64,000 nucleotides of DNA from Streptomyces sp. NBC_01591 (GCF_035918155.1 NZ_CP109327.1:496001-560000); one strand, 5' to 3'; numbered from the stretch's first letter, positions 52,612 through 62,084 are shown. Notes: generated by a model not told the origin, from the sequence alone. A program made the numbers and translations.

Positions 52612-55600
52612 TCAGGAAAGCTGTTCCTGCACGTCGAACAATTCGATGAGCTGTTGCTTGATGCCGATGACGGTCGACGACTGAAAAAGGCGTCGCAGGC
52701 CGATGCGTACTCCGGTCACCGACTCGACCTGATTGACGAGTTGGAGGGCGAGCAGGGAGTGCCCGCCGACGTCGAAGAACCTCTCGTGGACCCCTACGCG
52801 TTCGACGCCGAGCACGGCGGCCATGATCCCGGCGATCTCCGCCTCGATCTCGTCCCGTGGCGCGGTGTATCCGGCCGTGCTGTCGCCGTCGTTCCCGGGG
52901 GCCGGCAGTGCCGCGTGGTCGACCTTGCCGTTCCGGTTGAGCGGCAGTTCCGGCAGGATCGCGAACGCGGACGGCATCATGGCGCGAGGCAGGCGTTCGG
53001 CGGCCCACTCGCGCAGCGCGCCGACGTCCACCGTGGCGTCGGGCGCGGGCACGCAGTAGGCGACCAGCCGCTTGTCGCCGGGAGTGTCCTCCCGGACCAC
53101 CACCGCGCAGGCCCCGACCGCGCCGTGGGTGAGCAGCGTCGCCTCGATCTCGCCGAGTTCGACCCGGACGCCGCGCAGTTTCACCTGACGGTCGATCCGT
53201 CCCAGCAGGTCCAGTTCTCCGTCCGCGGTGAACCGGCCGAGATCGCCCGTGCGGTACATCCGGCCGCCGCGGAACGGGTCGGCGACGAAACGCTCGGCAG
53301 TGAGGTCGGGCCGCTGGTGGTAACCGCGCCCGACGCTGTCGCCACCGAGGTACACCTCGCCCAGCACACCCGCAGGCACGGGACGGCGGTCCGGGTCCAG
53401 GACGTACACGGTCTGGTTGACCATGGGACGGCCCGCGAAGACCGGTCCGGCCGGGTCCGTGCGCGAGGCCCGCCAGTACGTCGTGTCCACCGAGACCTCG
53501 GTGGCGCCGTACAGGTTGACGAGGTCACCGGGGAAGCTCTCGGTGAACCGGCTCACCAGCGTCGGCTGGAGCGGCTCGCCACTGGCGAAGGCGTACCGCA
53601 GGTGCGTGCAGTCCACGGGCCGTACCCGGGAGACGAACAAGTCCAGCAGGCTCGGCACGAAGTGCAGGCCGACCACGCGGTGGGCGCGCATCAGGCGGGA
53701 CACCTCGGCCATGTCGAGCCGGTCGGAGCCCGGCACCAGCACGACCGTGGCACCCTGCCACAGGGGCCAGAAGATCTCGTACGCCGACACGTCGAAGGAC
53801 AGCGGCGTGGCCTGGAGGAAGCCCTCGCCCGGAGCGATCGGGAACGCGTGCTGCATGCCGGCCAGGTAGTTGACCACTCCGCGGTGTTCGATGCGGACGC
53901 CCTTCGGGCGGCCCGTGGAGCCGCTGGTGTAGATCAGGTAGCACAGGTCGCCGGGGTCCGCGACGGGTTCCGGCGCGTCCGTGGGCAGAGTGTCCGGCAG
54001 GTCGGCGGGGCGGTCCACGGCCAGCAGGTCCGGACCGTCCGGCAGCAGGGCGGCGTGCGCGATGTCGGTGACGATCAGCGGCGCGCCGGAGTCCGTCACC
54101 AGGTACGCCAGCCGTTCCTCCGGGTGCTCCGGGTCGAGCGGGACGTACGCGGCACCGGCCTTCAGGATGCCGAGCAACGTCCACACCATGGCGGGCGAGC
54201 GTTCCAGGCAGACGCCCACGGGTACGTCCGGACCGATGCCCGGCACAGCGCGCAGCCGGTGGGCCAGACGGTTGGCCCGCTCATCGAGCTGACGGTACGT
54301 CAGACTGTCCGTGCCGCAGACGACTGCGACCGCGTCCGGGTCCTGTGCCGCCCGCTGCTCGAACAACCGGTGCAGTGTCGCTGCCGGGACGGGCGCGGCG
54401 GTGTCATTCCATTCGGTGAGGACACGGTGCCGCTCCCCCGCGTCCAGCATCTCCACCTCGGACAGCGCGCTGTGCGGGCGAATCGTGGCCGCGGCCAGCA
54501 GGTTGGTGAAGTGGCCGGCCAGGCGGCGCGCAGTGTCCTCGGTGAAGAGGTCGTCCGCGTAGACCACGGCGCCGTCCAGCGTGCCGTCCGCCGCCTCCGC
54601 GAGGTACATCGACAGGTCGAACTTGGCGTCCCGGACCGGGGGCTCGACGGGCTCCGCCGTCAGGCCCGGCAGGTTCCAGGCGTCCGCGCCCGGCATGTTC
54701 TGCAACGCGAACAGGGTCTGGAACAGGGGGTTGCGGGACAGGTCGCGGTCGGGGGCGAGTTCCTCCACGAGGCGTTCGAAGGGCAGGTCCTGGTGGTCGT
54801 AGGCACCCAGCGCGGCGTCCTTGACCCGGGCCAGCAGTTCGGCGAACGTCGGGTCGCCGGACAGGTCGGTGCGCAGGACGAGAGTATTGACGAAGAAACC
54901 GATCAGATCCTCCGTCTCGGCACGGTTGCGACCGGCGACCGGGCTGCCGACCGCGATGTCCCGCTGCCCGCTGTAGCGGGCCAGCAGCAGCTGGAAGACG
55001 GCCAGCAGGGTCATGAACAGGCTCGCGCCGCTCTCGGCGGACACCGCGCGGGCACGGGCGGCGACCTCGGCGGGCACCGAGAACCGGACCACCTCGCCCC
55101 GCCCGCCGCGCTCCGCCGGCCGCGCGTGGTCGGTCGGCAGCTCCAGCGGCTCCATTCCGCTCAACCGACCGCGCCAGTAGGAGAGTTGCCGATACAGCGG
55201 CGCACCGGACAGCCAGGCGCGCTGCCACACCGCGTAGTCGGCGTACTGCACGGGCAGCGGATCCGGTCCGGGCGTGCCGGAGCGGTCCGAGAGGGCTTCT
55301 GCGTACCGCGCGGACAGCTCGCGCACCAGCACGCCCACCGACCAGCCGTCGAAGGCGATGTGGTGCACGGTGACCGCCAGGACGTACTCCTCGTCGGCCA
55401 GCCGTACCAGCAGCGCGCGCAGCATCGGTCCGGTGCCGAGGTCCACCGGCCGCAGTCCGTCCTCGCGCAGCACCTCCGCCAGGGCGTCCTCGCGGGCAGC
55501 CGTGTCACCCATCCGGCGCAGGTCCCGTACCAGCATCCGCACCGGCCGCGCCGGGTCGATCAGCTGCGCCGGGGAGCCCGCCGCGTCCGTACCGAACCGG

Positions 55601-58600
55601 GTGCGCAGGATCTCGTGGCGCGCCACCACCGCGGTGAACGCGGCGTTCAGGGCGTCAGTGTCCAGGGGGCCGTGGATGCGGAAGGCGAAGGGCAGCAGGT
55701 ATTCGGCCCGACCCGGCTCCAACTGGTCCAGAAACCAAAGCCGTTGCTGCGCAAAGCTGAGTGGCGGCGGAGTGCTGTGGCGCGGCGCCGCCGGGATGCG
55801 GCCGGCCTCCGTGCCATCCATCTCCGTCACGGCCGCGGCCAACAGCGCCGAGGTCGGCGCGCTGAACAGCGTGCGCACCGGCACATCGGCGCCCAACCGC
55901 CGGCGCAGCCGTGACACGACCTGGGTGGCCAGCAGCGAATGCCCGCCCAGCGCGAAGAAGTCGTCGTGCACGCCGATCCGGTCGACGCCCAGCACCTCGG
56001 ACCACACCTCGGTCACCGTGCGTTCGATGTCCGTGCGCGGCTCGGTGTACGCGGCGCCCAGTCCGGACCGGTCGGAGGCAGGCGCGGGAAGTGCCCGGCG
56101 GTCGGTCTTGCCGTTCGGGGTGAGCGGGATGCGCTCCAGCGGCACGAACGCCGTGGGCACCATGTAGTCCGGCAGGTCGCGCTGGAGGTGGGTGCGCAGC
56201 GCGCTCGCGTCGAGGGGGCCCACGGGCACCACGTACGCCACCAGCCTCTGCACACCGGGAACGTCCTCGCGCAGCACGACGGTGGCGCCGGTGATCGTGG
56301 GGTGGGCGAGCAACGCCGTCTCGATCTCGCCCAGTTCGATGCGGTAGCCGCGCAGCTTGACCTGGTTGTCGGAGCGGCCCACGAACTCCAGCCGCCCGTC
56401 CGGCAGCCACCGGGCGAGGTCACCGGTGCGGTAGACGCGCCGCGGCGTGCCGTCCACGTCCACGACGGTGAACTTCTCGCCGGTCAGCTCGGGCCGGTGC
56501 AGATAGCCGCGGGCCAGCCCGGGGCAGCCGATCCACATCTCGCCCGGCACGCCCACCGGCACCGGCCGGCCTTGGCGGTCGACCACGAACACCTTCGCGT
56601 TGGCGACCGGCCGGCCGATCGGCACCCGGTCGACGGGACCGGTGATCTTGGCGGTCGTCGCCTCCTGCGCGGCCTCCGTGGGGCCGTAACCGTTGACCAG
56701 AGGCACCGCGCAGTGCCGGAACCACTGCCTGACCTGTTCCCGCTGGAGCGCCTCGCCGCCGAGCCGGACCAGTCGCAGCTGCGGGCCCAGCGCGTCCGGC
56801 CCGTCCAGGTCGGCGGCCAGTGCCCCGAACGCCGACGGGGTGAGCCATGCCACCGTGACCCGGTGCTCGCGCAGCGCCGCCGCCAGCCGGCCCGGGTCCC
56901 AGGTGTCGTCGCGCAGCACCAGACCCGCCCCGGAGACGAGCGGGGCGAACATCTGACCCACCGACGAGTCGAACGCGATCGAGGCGAACTGCAGGACCCG
57001 GTCCTCGGGCGTGAGCCCCAGCTCACGGCGTGTCTCCCGCATCCGCGCACGCAGCGCGCCGTGGGTGATCTGCACGCCCTTGGGGCGGCCGGTGGAACCA
57101 CTGGTGTAGATCACGTAGGCCACGTCGTCCGGGCCGGCCTGCGCCACCGGACCGGCGGAGGCGGTGTGCGGCCGCTCTGGCCAGTACCCGTCCAGCAGCA
57201 GCGTCGGCGTGTGGGCGGGCAGGCGGCCGGTGTGCGCGGACTGGGTGACGATCAGTGGGGCGCCGCTGTCCTCGACCATGTAGGCGAGCCGGTCCGTGGG
57301 GTACGCCGGGTCCAGCGGCACGTATGCCGCCCCCGACTTGTGGATGCCGAGCAGCGCGCACACCATGTCCGTTCCGCGGTCCAGGCAGACCGCGACCAGA
57401 GTGCCCGGCCCGGCACCGCGCTCGCGCAGCCGGCCGGCGATCCACTCGGCCCGCTCGTCGAGCTGACGGTAGGTCAGCCGGTCGGTACCGCAGGTCACGG
57501 CCGGCGCGTCGGGGTGGCGAGCGGCCTGCTCCTCGATCAGCCGGGTCACGGTCACCGTGTCCGGAGCGTCGGTGTCGGCCCCGTTCCACTCGCCGAGGAT
57601 CGTCCGGCGCTCGGCGGCGGTCAGCATCGGGAGCTCGGACAGCCGGGCGTCCGGGGTGGCGCAGGCGGCAGCCAGCAGCGTCTCGAAGTGCCCGGCGAGC
57701 CGCACCATCGTGGCTTCGTCGAACAGGTCGGTGGAGTACACGACGGTGCCGTCCAGAGCGCCGTCGGCGGCCTCGGTGGCGTAGAAGGTGAAGTCGAACT
57801 TGGAGTCCTGGGCGGACACGTCGAGCTGCCGCACGGTCAGGCCCGGCAGTTCCCAAGACCGGCTGTCGGGGGTGTTCTGGAGGACGAACATCGTCTGGAA
57901 CAGCGGATTGCGCGACAGGTCCCGCTGCGGGGCCAGCTCCTCCACCAAGCGTTCGAAGGGCAGGTCCTGGTGGTCGTAGGCGCCGAGCGCGGTGTCCTTG
58001 ACCCGGGCCAGCAGTTCGGCGAACGTCGGGTCGCCGGACAGGTCGGTGCGCATGACCAGCGTGTTCACGAAGAAGCCGATCACGTTCTCGATCTCGGCCC
58101 GGTTGCGGCCCGCGATCGGGGTGCCTACCGCGATGTCCTCCTGGCCGCTGTAGCGCGACAGCACCACCTGGAAGACCGCCAGCAGGGTCATGAACAGGCT
58201 CGCGCCGGTCTCCTGGGAGAGCCTGCGGGCGCCGTCGGTGGTCTCCGTCGGCACGCGGAAGGTGAGCATGGCACCGTTGCCGCTGCGCCGCGCCGGGCGT
58301 CGGCGGTCGGTGGGCAGCTCCAGCGGTTCGGTGCCGGCCAGTCGGGCGCGCCAGTAGTCCAGTTGCTCCGCCAGCACCTCGCCGGTGAACCACTGGCGCT
58401 GCCAGACCGCGAAGTCGGTGTACTGGAGGGGAGGTTCGGACAGGCCGGCGGCCATGCCCGCGGCCCGCGCGCCGTACAGCGCGGTCAGCTCCCGGGACAG
58501 CACCCCCGCCGACCAGCCGTCGAAGGCGATGTGATGCACCGTCATATAAAGCAGGTGTTCCTCGTCGGCCAGCCGGATCAGCAGCGCACGCACCATCGGT

Positions 58601-59355
58601 CCGGTGCCGAGGTCCATCGGGCGGAAGCCCTCGGTGTCCACGATCGCGGCGGCCGCCTCCTCGCGCGCGTCCTGTCCGGCGACGGACCGCAGGTCGTGAA
58701 CGGCGAGCGGCAGCGGCCGGGGTGGGTCGACGACCTGGCCGGGGTTGCCGTCCGCGTCGCTGGCGAAACGGGTGCGCAGCACCTCGTGCCGGCTCACCAG
58801 CTCCGACAGCGACGCGCGCAGCGCCGGGACGTCCAGCGGGCCGCGGATGCGCAGTCCCATGGGGATCAGGTACTCGGCCCGGCCGGGCTCCAACTGGTCC
58901 AGGAACCACAGTCGGTGCTGCGCGAACGACAGCGGCAGCGGACGTCCGTGCCGGGGCGCGCGGGGGATGACCGGAGCGTCGTCCGGAGCCCCGGCCGCCA
59001 CCAGGGCGTCCATGGCGTCCGTCGCGCCCTCGACATCGAAGTCGGCCGACTCGAACAGCCGGTGGGTCCGCATCAGAGCTTCCTCCGCGAGGAACGACGC
59101 CACCGCCCGCACCGTCAACGGCTCCGGCAGTGTTTCCGTGCCGAATTCCGAACCGAATTCCTCCGCGATCCGGCGTGCCATTTCCGCCGCCTGCGGGCGG
59201 GTTCCGCCGAGCCGGAAGAATTCGTCCTCCGACCCGGTCACCTCGGCGCCGAGTACCGCATTCCACACTGTTGCGATGCGGGCTTCCGCAGGAGAGAAAC
59301 CGCCCTGCTCGGCCCTCTGGCCGGAGGCCGCGGCCATCATCGGCTTCGTCGTCAT
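52612..59355 (-). CDS. NRPS, two modules: degenerate carrier-C-A-T-C-A-T
   Basis: This is a 2247-residue synthetase from ATG 59355. Residues about 20-92 look like a carrier domain (ARIATVWNAVLGAEV, DEFFRLGGTRPQAAEM), but LGGHS is LGGTR, so the Ser that carries phosphopantetheine is Arg; it may only dock. C1 (VHHIAFDGWSAG) is followed by A1 (about 590-1085; pocket about D-S-G-W-R-G-G-Q-E, matching no code I know) and T1. C2 (VHHIAFDGWSVG) is followed by A2 (about 1645-2135; pocket D-V-Y-H-F-S-L-V-D, close to the Ser code DVWHFSLVD, so Ser or 2,3-diaminopropionate) and T2 (VGGHSLLAL). It ends without TE or E and lies 47 nt before the next NRPS gene. It heads the second NRPS operon behind a tandem-repeat promoter. 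Confidence 0.93.
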   Translation of the reverse strand: MTTKPMMAAASGQRAEQGGFSPAEARIATVWNAVLGAEVTGSEDEFFRLGGTRPQAAEMARRIAEEFGSEFGTETLPEPLTVRAVASFLAEEALMRTHRLFESADFDVEGATDAMDALVAAGAPDDAPVIPRAPRHGRPLPLSFAQHRLWFLDQLEPGRAEYLIPMGLRIRGPLDVPALRASLSELVSRHEVLRTRFASDADGNPGQVVDPPRPLPLAVHDLRSVAGQDAREEAAAAIVDTEGFRPMDLGTGPMVRALLIRLADEEHLLYMTVHHIAFDGWSAGVLSRELTALYGARAAGMAAGLSEPPLQYTDFAVWQRQWFTGEVLAEQLDYWRARLAGTEPLELPTDRRRPARRSGNGAMLTFRVPTETTDGARRLSQETGASLFMTLLAVFQVVLSRYSGQEDIAVGTPIAGRNRAEIENVIGFFVNTLVMRTDLSGDPTFAELLARVKDTALGAYDHQDLPFERLVEELAPQRDLSRNPLFQTMFVLQNTPDSRSWELPGLTVRQLDVSAQDSKFDFTFYATEAADGALDGTVVYSTDLFDEATMVRLAGHFETLLAAACATPDARLSELPMLTAAERRTILGEWNGADTDAPDTVTVTRLIEEQAARHPDAPAVTCGTDRLTYRQLDERAEWIAGRLRERGAGPGTLVAVCLDRGTDMVCALLGIHKSGAAYVPLDPAYPTDRLAYMVEDSGAPLIVTQSAHTGRLPAHTPTLLLDGYWPERPHTASAGPVAQAGPDDVAYVIYTSGSTGRPKGVQITHGALRARMRETRRELGLTPEDRVLQFASIAFDSSVGQMFAPLVSGAGLVLRDDTWDPGRLAAALREHRVTVAWLTPSAFGALAADLDGPDALGPQLRLVRLGGEALQREQVRQWFRHCAVPLVNGYGPTEAAQEATTAKITGPVDRVPIGRPVANAKVFVVDRQGRPVPVGVPGEMWIGCPGLARGYLHRPELTGEKFTVVDVDGTPRRVYRTGDLARWLPDGRLEFVGRSDNQVKLRGYRIELGEIETALLAHPTITGATVVLREDVPGVQRLVAYVVPVGPLDASALRTHLQRDLPDYMVPTAFVPLERIPLTPNGKTDRRALPAPASDRSGLGAAYTEPRTDIERTVTEVWSEVLGVDRIGVHDDFFALGGHSLLATQVVSRLRRRLGADVPVRTLFSAPTSALLAAAVTEMDGTEAGRIPAAPRHSTPPPLSFAQQRLWFLDQLEPGRAEYLLPFAFRIHGPLDTDALNAAFTAVVARHEILRTRFGTDAAGSPAQLIDPARPVRMLVRDLRRMGDTAAREDALAEVLREDGLRPVDLGTGPMLRALLVRLADEEYVLAVTVHHIAFDGWSVGVLVRELSARYAEALSDRSGTPGPDPLPVQYADYAVWQRAWLSGAPLYRQLSYWRGRLSGMEPLELPTDHARPAERGGRGEVVRFSVPAEVAARARAVSAESGASLFMTLLAVFQLLLARYSGQRDIAVGSPVAGRNRAETEDLIGFFVNTLVLRTDLSGDPTFAELLARVKDAALGAYDHQDLPFERLVEELAPDRDLSRNPLFQTLFALQNMPGADAWNLPGLTAEPVEPPVRDAKFDLSMYLAEAADGTLDGAVVYADDLFTEDTARRLAGHFTNLLAAATIRPHSALSEVEMLDAGERHRVLTEWNDTAAPVPAATLHRLFEQRAAQDPDAVAVVCGTDSLTYRQLDERANRLAHRLRAVPGIGPDVPVGVCLERSPAMVWTLLGILKAGAAYVPLDPEHPEERLAYLVTDSGAPLIVTDIAHAALLPDGPDLLAVDRPADLPDTLPTDAPEPVADPGDLCYLIYTSGSTGRPKGVRIEHRGVVNYLAGMQHAFPIAPGEGFLQATPLSFDVSAYEIFWPLWQGATVVLVPGSDRLDMAEVSRLMRAHRVVGLHFVPSLLDLFVSRVRPVDCTHLRYAFASGEPLQPTLVSRFTESFPGDLVNLYGATEVSVDTTYWRASRTDPAGPVFAGRPMVNQTVYVLDPDRRPVPAGVLGEVYLGGDSVGRGYHQRPDLTAERFVADPFRGGRMYRTGDLGRFTADGELDLLGRIDRQVKLRGVRVELGEIEATLLTHGAVGACAVVVREDTPGDKRLVAYCVPAPDATVDVGALREWAAERLPRAMMPSAFAILPELPLNRNGKVDHAALPAPGNDGDSTAGYTAPRDEIEAEIAGIMAAVLGVERVGVHERFFDVGGHSLLALQLVNQVESVTGVRIGLRRLFQSSTVIGIKQQLIELFDVQEQLS

Positions 59356-59447
59356 GTGTCCACCAGTTCCTCGTCATCGACCGTTTGCGAAAACCCTCGG
59401 AAACTCAGCCGAATCCGATGCTCGCAGAGCGATCTGGAGGAGATAAC

Positions 59448-59533
59448 TGGTCACTTCTGCCCGTCGGACGTGGTCACTTCTGCCCGTCGGGCGTGGGCAC
59501 TTACGCCGGTCCGGGCGTGAACACTGCGCCCGG
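59448..59533. repeat. Tandem 23-24-bp repeats in NRPS promoter
   Basis: Units begin TGGTCACTTCTGCCC (59448), TGGTCACTTCTGCCC (59471), TGGGCACTTACGCCG (59494) and TGAACACTGCGCCCG (59518, partial). They lie about 93-178 nt upstream of the NRPS ATG at 59355. The spacing is about two helical turns, which suits side-by-side binding of a regulator. Related copies occur at 34016-34063. The other DNA between 59356 and 59649 shows no gene. Confidence 0.65.
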
Positions 59534-59649
59534 CCAGCGGAGTTCCGCTCACCGTGGCGGAGATCTGCCGTCCGGGCAGAGGCGGGGACGTGGAACCGGC
59601 GGCCGACGGGCGGTCCACCGCCCGGCCTGTGCCGGTCCCGTACCGCCGC

Positions 59650-61101
59650 TTACGCGGCTTCCTTGGCCGCCGCTTCCCCGGGAACCGAAGCGGTACCGGC
59701 CATGCTCCCGTTCCCGTGTTCGGTGCCGACAGGGCTCGCGTCGGACACCGTCCGCTTGCGCATGCCCGCCCACTCCCGGTTCAGGGCCGGCACACCGATG
59801 GCAACGAGGTAGAGCCCGCCCACGATCCACAGCGCGCCCGAGGTGCCCGCCACCGTCACCAGTCCCGCGCCCAGCAGCCCGCCGAAGGGGATGCCCGCCC
59901 AGGTGACGGCCTGAGCCAGCGTCTTGACCCGTCCCAGCAGCGGAGTGGGGATCAGTTCGTACGTCACGGCCCCCACGATCGGATTGACGAAGCCTGAGCC
60001 CAGGCCACCCACCGCCAGCACCACCAGCACCAGCCACAGGGGCGCCCCCGTGGCCATGGCCACGAAGCGCGGGACGCCGCCCAGCGTGAAGCCGATCAGA
60101 TAGACGGCACGCCGGGGCAGCCGCTCGGCCACTCCCGCGGCCACGAGCGCGGCGACGATCGATGTCGCGGCGAAGACGCTGACCACCAGGCCAATGGCTC
60201 CCGCACCGTTGCCCGTCTCCTTCGCCCAGACCGGCAGCAGCACCGACATGAACGCCTGGTCGAGCAGGTTGGTCACGGCGAGCATGCACACGATGGACCG
60301 CAGCAGCTTGGCGTCGCGCAGGAACACGGCGCCCTGACGCAGCCGCGAGAGATAGCCCTCGGCCTCCTCGACCGGCGTCTCGTGCGGCTCGGGCACCGGG
60401 TCGCTGAGGGTGGTGGAGACGATCAGCGCCGACACACCGAACAGGCAGGCGGTGATCCACAGGGCGTAAAGGCTGCCGAAGGAGGCGACGACCACACCGG
60501 CGACGGCCGGTCCGATGGTCGTCGCGGTCCGTTCGACCGCCGCCGACAGACCGGTCCCCCGTTCCAGCGGCACCCGGGCCGCGCGGGTGGCCGCGGGCAC
60601 GAAGAGCCCCTTTGCCCCGTTGGCCGGGCCGTCCGCCGCGCCGACCACGGCCAGCAGCCCCAGCAGCAGGCCGAAGGACAGGTGTCCCGTCAGGTAGAGC
60701 AACGGGGCGGTGGCCGTCGCGATGGTGGAAGCCAGGTCGCCGGCCACGCTGATGCGCTTGGGGCCGACCCGGTCGATGATCGGCCCCGCCAGCGCCTGGG
60801 CCACCACGTAGGGGACTATCTGACAGAAAGCGACCAGACCCGTCTTGCCGACGCTGCCGGTCGTCGTCAGGACGAACCAGGGCAGGGCGATCGAGAGCAC
60901 CCGATTGGCCGACAGGGACGCCGCGTTGGCCGACAGCATGCCGACCAGTCCGCGCAGGACCCGGGGCCCGTCGTCCGGGGCGTCCGAGGCGTCCGAGGCG
61001 TCCGAGGCGTCCGAGGCGTCCGAGGCGTCCGAGGCGTCCGAGGATGGTGTGCGTGTGCCACTGTCCGCCGCTTGCTGGGCGGCCGCGTGCCGAGAGGTCA
61101 T
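59650..61101 (-). CDS. MFS efflux transporter
   Basis: This 483-residue major facilitator of the drug-efflux/enterobactin-exporter (MFS_3) type has about 12 helices. Visible landmarks are VGPKRISVAGDL (loop 2-3 signature region), AVERTATTIGPAVAG and GFTLGGVPRFVAMATG. The N-terminal cytoplasmic tail holds seven Ser-Asp-Ala repeats coded by a 9-bp tandem repeat. The C-terminal tail is Ala/Glu-rich. The ATG at 61101 lies 5 nt after the ArsR-type regulator stop, so the two form an operon. It is the only transporter in the cluster and probably exports the peptide or protects the producer. Confidence 0.88.
   Translation of the reverse strand: MTSRHAAAQQAADSGTRTPSSDASDASDASDASDASDASDAPDDGPRVLRGLVGMLSANAASLSANRVLSIALPWFVLTTTGSVGKTGLVAFCQIVPYVVAQALAGPIIDRVGPKRISVAGDLASTIATATAPLLYLTGHLSFGLLLGLLAVVGAADGPANGAKGLFVPAATRAARVPLERGTGLSAAVERTATTIGPAVAGVVVASFGSLYALWITACLFGVSALIVSTTLSDPVPEPHETPVEEAEGYLSRLRQGAVFLRDAKLLRSIVCMLAVTNLLDQAFMSVLLPVWAKETGNGAGAIGLVVSVFAATSIVAALVAAGVAERLPRRAVYLIGFTLGGVPRFVAMATGAPLWLVLVVLAVGGLGSGFVNPIVGAVTYELIPTPLLGRVKTLAQAVTWAGIPFGGLLGAGLVTVAGTSGALWIVGGLYLVAIGVPALNREWAGMRKRTVSDASPVGTEHGNGSMAGTASVPGEAAAKEAA
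60982..61044 (-). repeat. 9-bp tandem repeat (Ser-Asp-Ala) in MFS gene
   Basis: Seven units of GTCCGAGGC, the last imperfect, encode (Ser-Asp-Ala)n near residue 20-41 of the transporter. A 9-bp unit keeps the frame when copies are gained or lost, so tail length may vary between strains. Confidence 0.85.
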
Positions 61102-61106
61102 CTTTC

Positions 61107-61721
61107 TCACTCCGAGTCGGTGGGGTGGGAGACGTGCCGGTCTGCGCTGGTGGGGAACAACTGGAACTGGAAGGCGACTCGCGCCGCGCCCTCGGGCAGC
61201 GGCGAACCTGCCGGTTCGGGCGAGGAGTTGCGTCGGCGGAGCAGTCGGTGGATCTCCGCCGACAGCTCTTCGGCCTCGGCCGGGGTGAGCGTGAGCACGT
61301 AGTCGCCGAAGTCCTGGGCGTCGCGCCACTCGGGCGACAGCGAGGTGGTCGCGTCGATGGCGGTCGTCATCGCGTCGGACCAGACCCGGCCGAGCGCCTG
61401 CAAGTAGGCGATGCCGAGACCGTCATCGCCCGCCAGCACCGAATCGTCCGGTACGACCGTGTTGACGTGCGCCGCCTGCCACCAGCGCTCACGACGGCTG
61501 CCCTGGGACGACGCCTCGACGATGAAGCCGTACTCGGCGAGCTGGCGCAGGTGATAGCTGGTCGCGCCGGTGTTCTGGTTCAGCCGCCGGGCGAGCGTGG
61601 TGGCCGTGGCCGGCCCCTCCGTCCGCAGGACCGTCAGCATCCGCACCCGCAGCGGATGTGCGACACCCCGCAGGTTACGAGCGGTCAGTTGCACTTGGGA
61701 GGGCTGCTCAGGAGGTTCCAT
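61107..61721 (-). CDS. ArsR-type winged-helix regulator
   Basis: This is a 204-residue regulator. The N-terminal winged helix is clear: NLRGVAHPLRVRMLTVLRTEG, TATTLARRLNQNTGATSYHLRQLAEYGFI, then the wing SSQGSRRERWWQAA. The C-terminal part (about 90-204) is helical and of the kind seen in Streptomyces ArsR-like proteins paired with MFS pumps. There is no CxC metal site, so metal sensing is unlikely. ATG 61721 is chosen; an in-frame TTG lies at 61742. It is co-transcribed with the transporter and preceded by 14-bp repeats, which suggests autoregulation. Confidence 0.85.
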   Translation of the reverse strand: MEPPEQPSQVQLTARNLRGVAHPLRVRMLTVLRTEGPATATTLARRLNQNTGATSYHLRQLAEYGFIVEASSQGSRRERWWQAAHVNTVVPDDSVLAGDDGLGIAYLQALGRVWSDAMTTAIDATTSLSPEWRDAQDFGDYVLTLTPAEAEELSAEIHRLLRRRNSSPEPAGSPLPEGAARVAFQFQLFPTSADRHVSHPTDSE

Positions 61722-61742
61722 GAGGCCCAAGGTAGATGACAA

Positions 61743-61784
61743 AGACTCCTGTGCACAGACTCCTGTGCACAGAAGTCTGTGCAG
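61743..61784. promoter_or_regulatory. 14-bp tandem repeat operator upstream of ArsR-type gene
   Basis: AGACTCCTGTGCAC occurs twice head to tail (61743-61756, 61757-61770), followed by a diverged third copy (AGAAGTCTGTGCAG). Each full copy runs into a TGTGCACA palindrome. The position, 22 nt upstream of the chosen ATG, fits a repressor site. Confidence 0.65.
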
Positions 61785-62084
61785 TCGAGGAGGTGGCTGA
61801 ATTCCGGCGGTACGCGGACTGATACCAGCGCCGACTCACGGCTGGGCTCCGTACCGCCGGAGGGACCTCTTCCTGTACGGCGCACGTAGAGGAACGGCAG
61901 CGCGCCGCGGTCGACCTCGGGGCGCCCGTCGGCCCCCCATGGCGCCGCCTCCGCTCACGGGGTGCCTGGGCTCCCGGAACACAGCGCGTGGTCGATGAGG
62001 GCGCCGGCCGCGTTCGCCCGGTCCAGGATGCGCTCCAGGCCCCCAAACCCTTCCTCGCCGATACCCTCTACGGCGAGGGCTCCC

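Noticed and set aside
60982..61044. Tandem repeat considered as a CRISPR-like array
   Set aside because: Units are contiguous 9-mers without spacers and lie in frame in the MFS gene.
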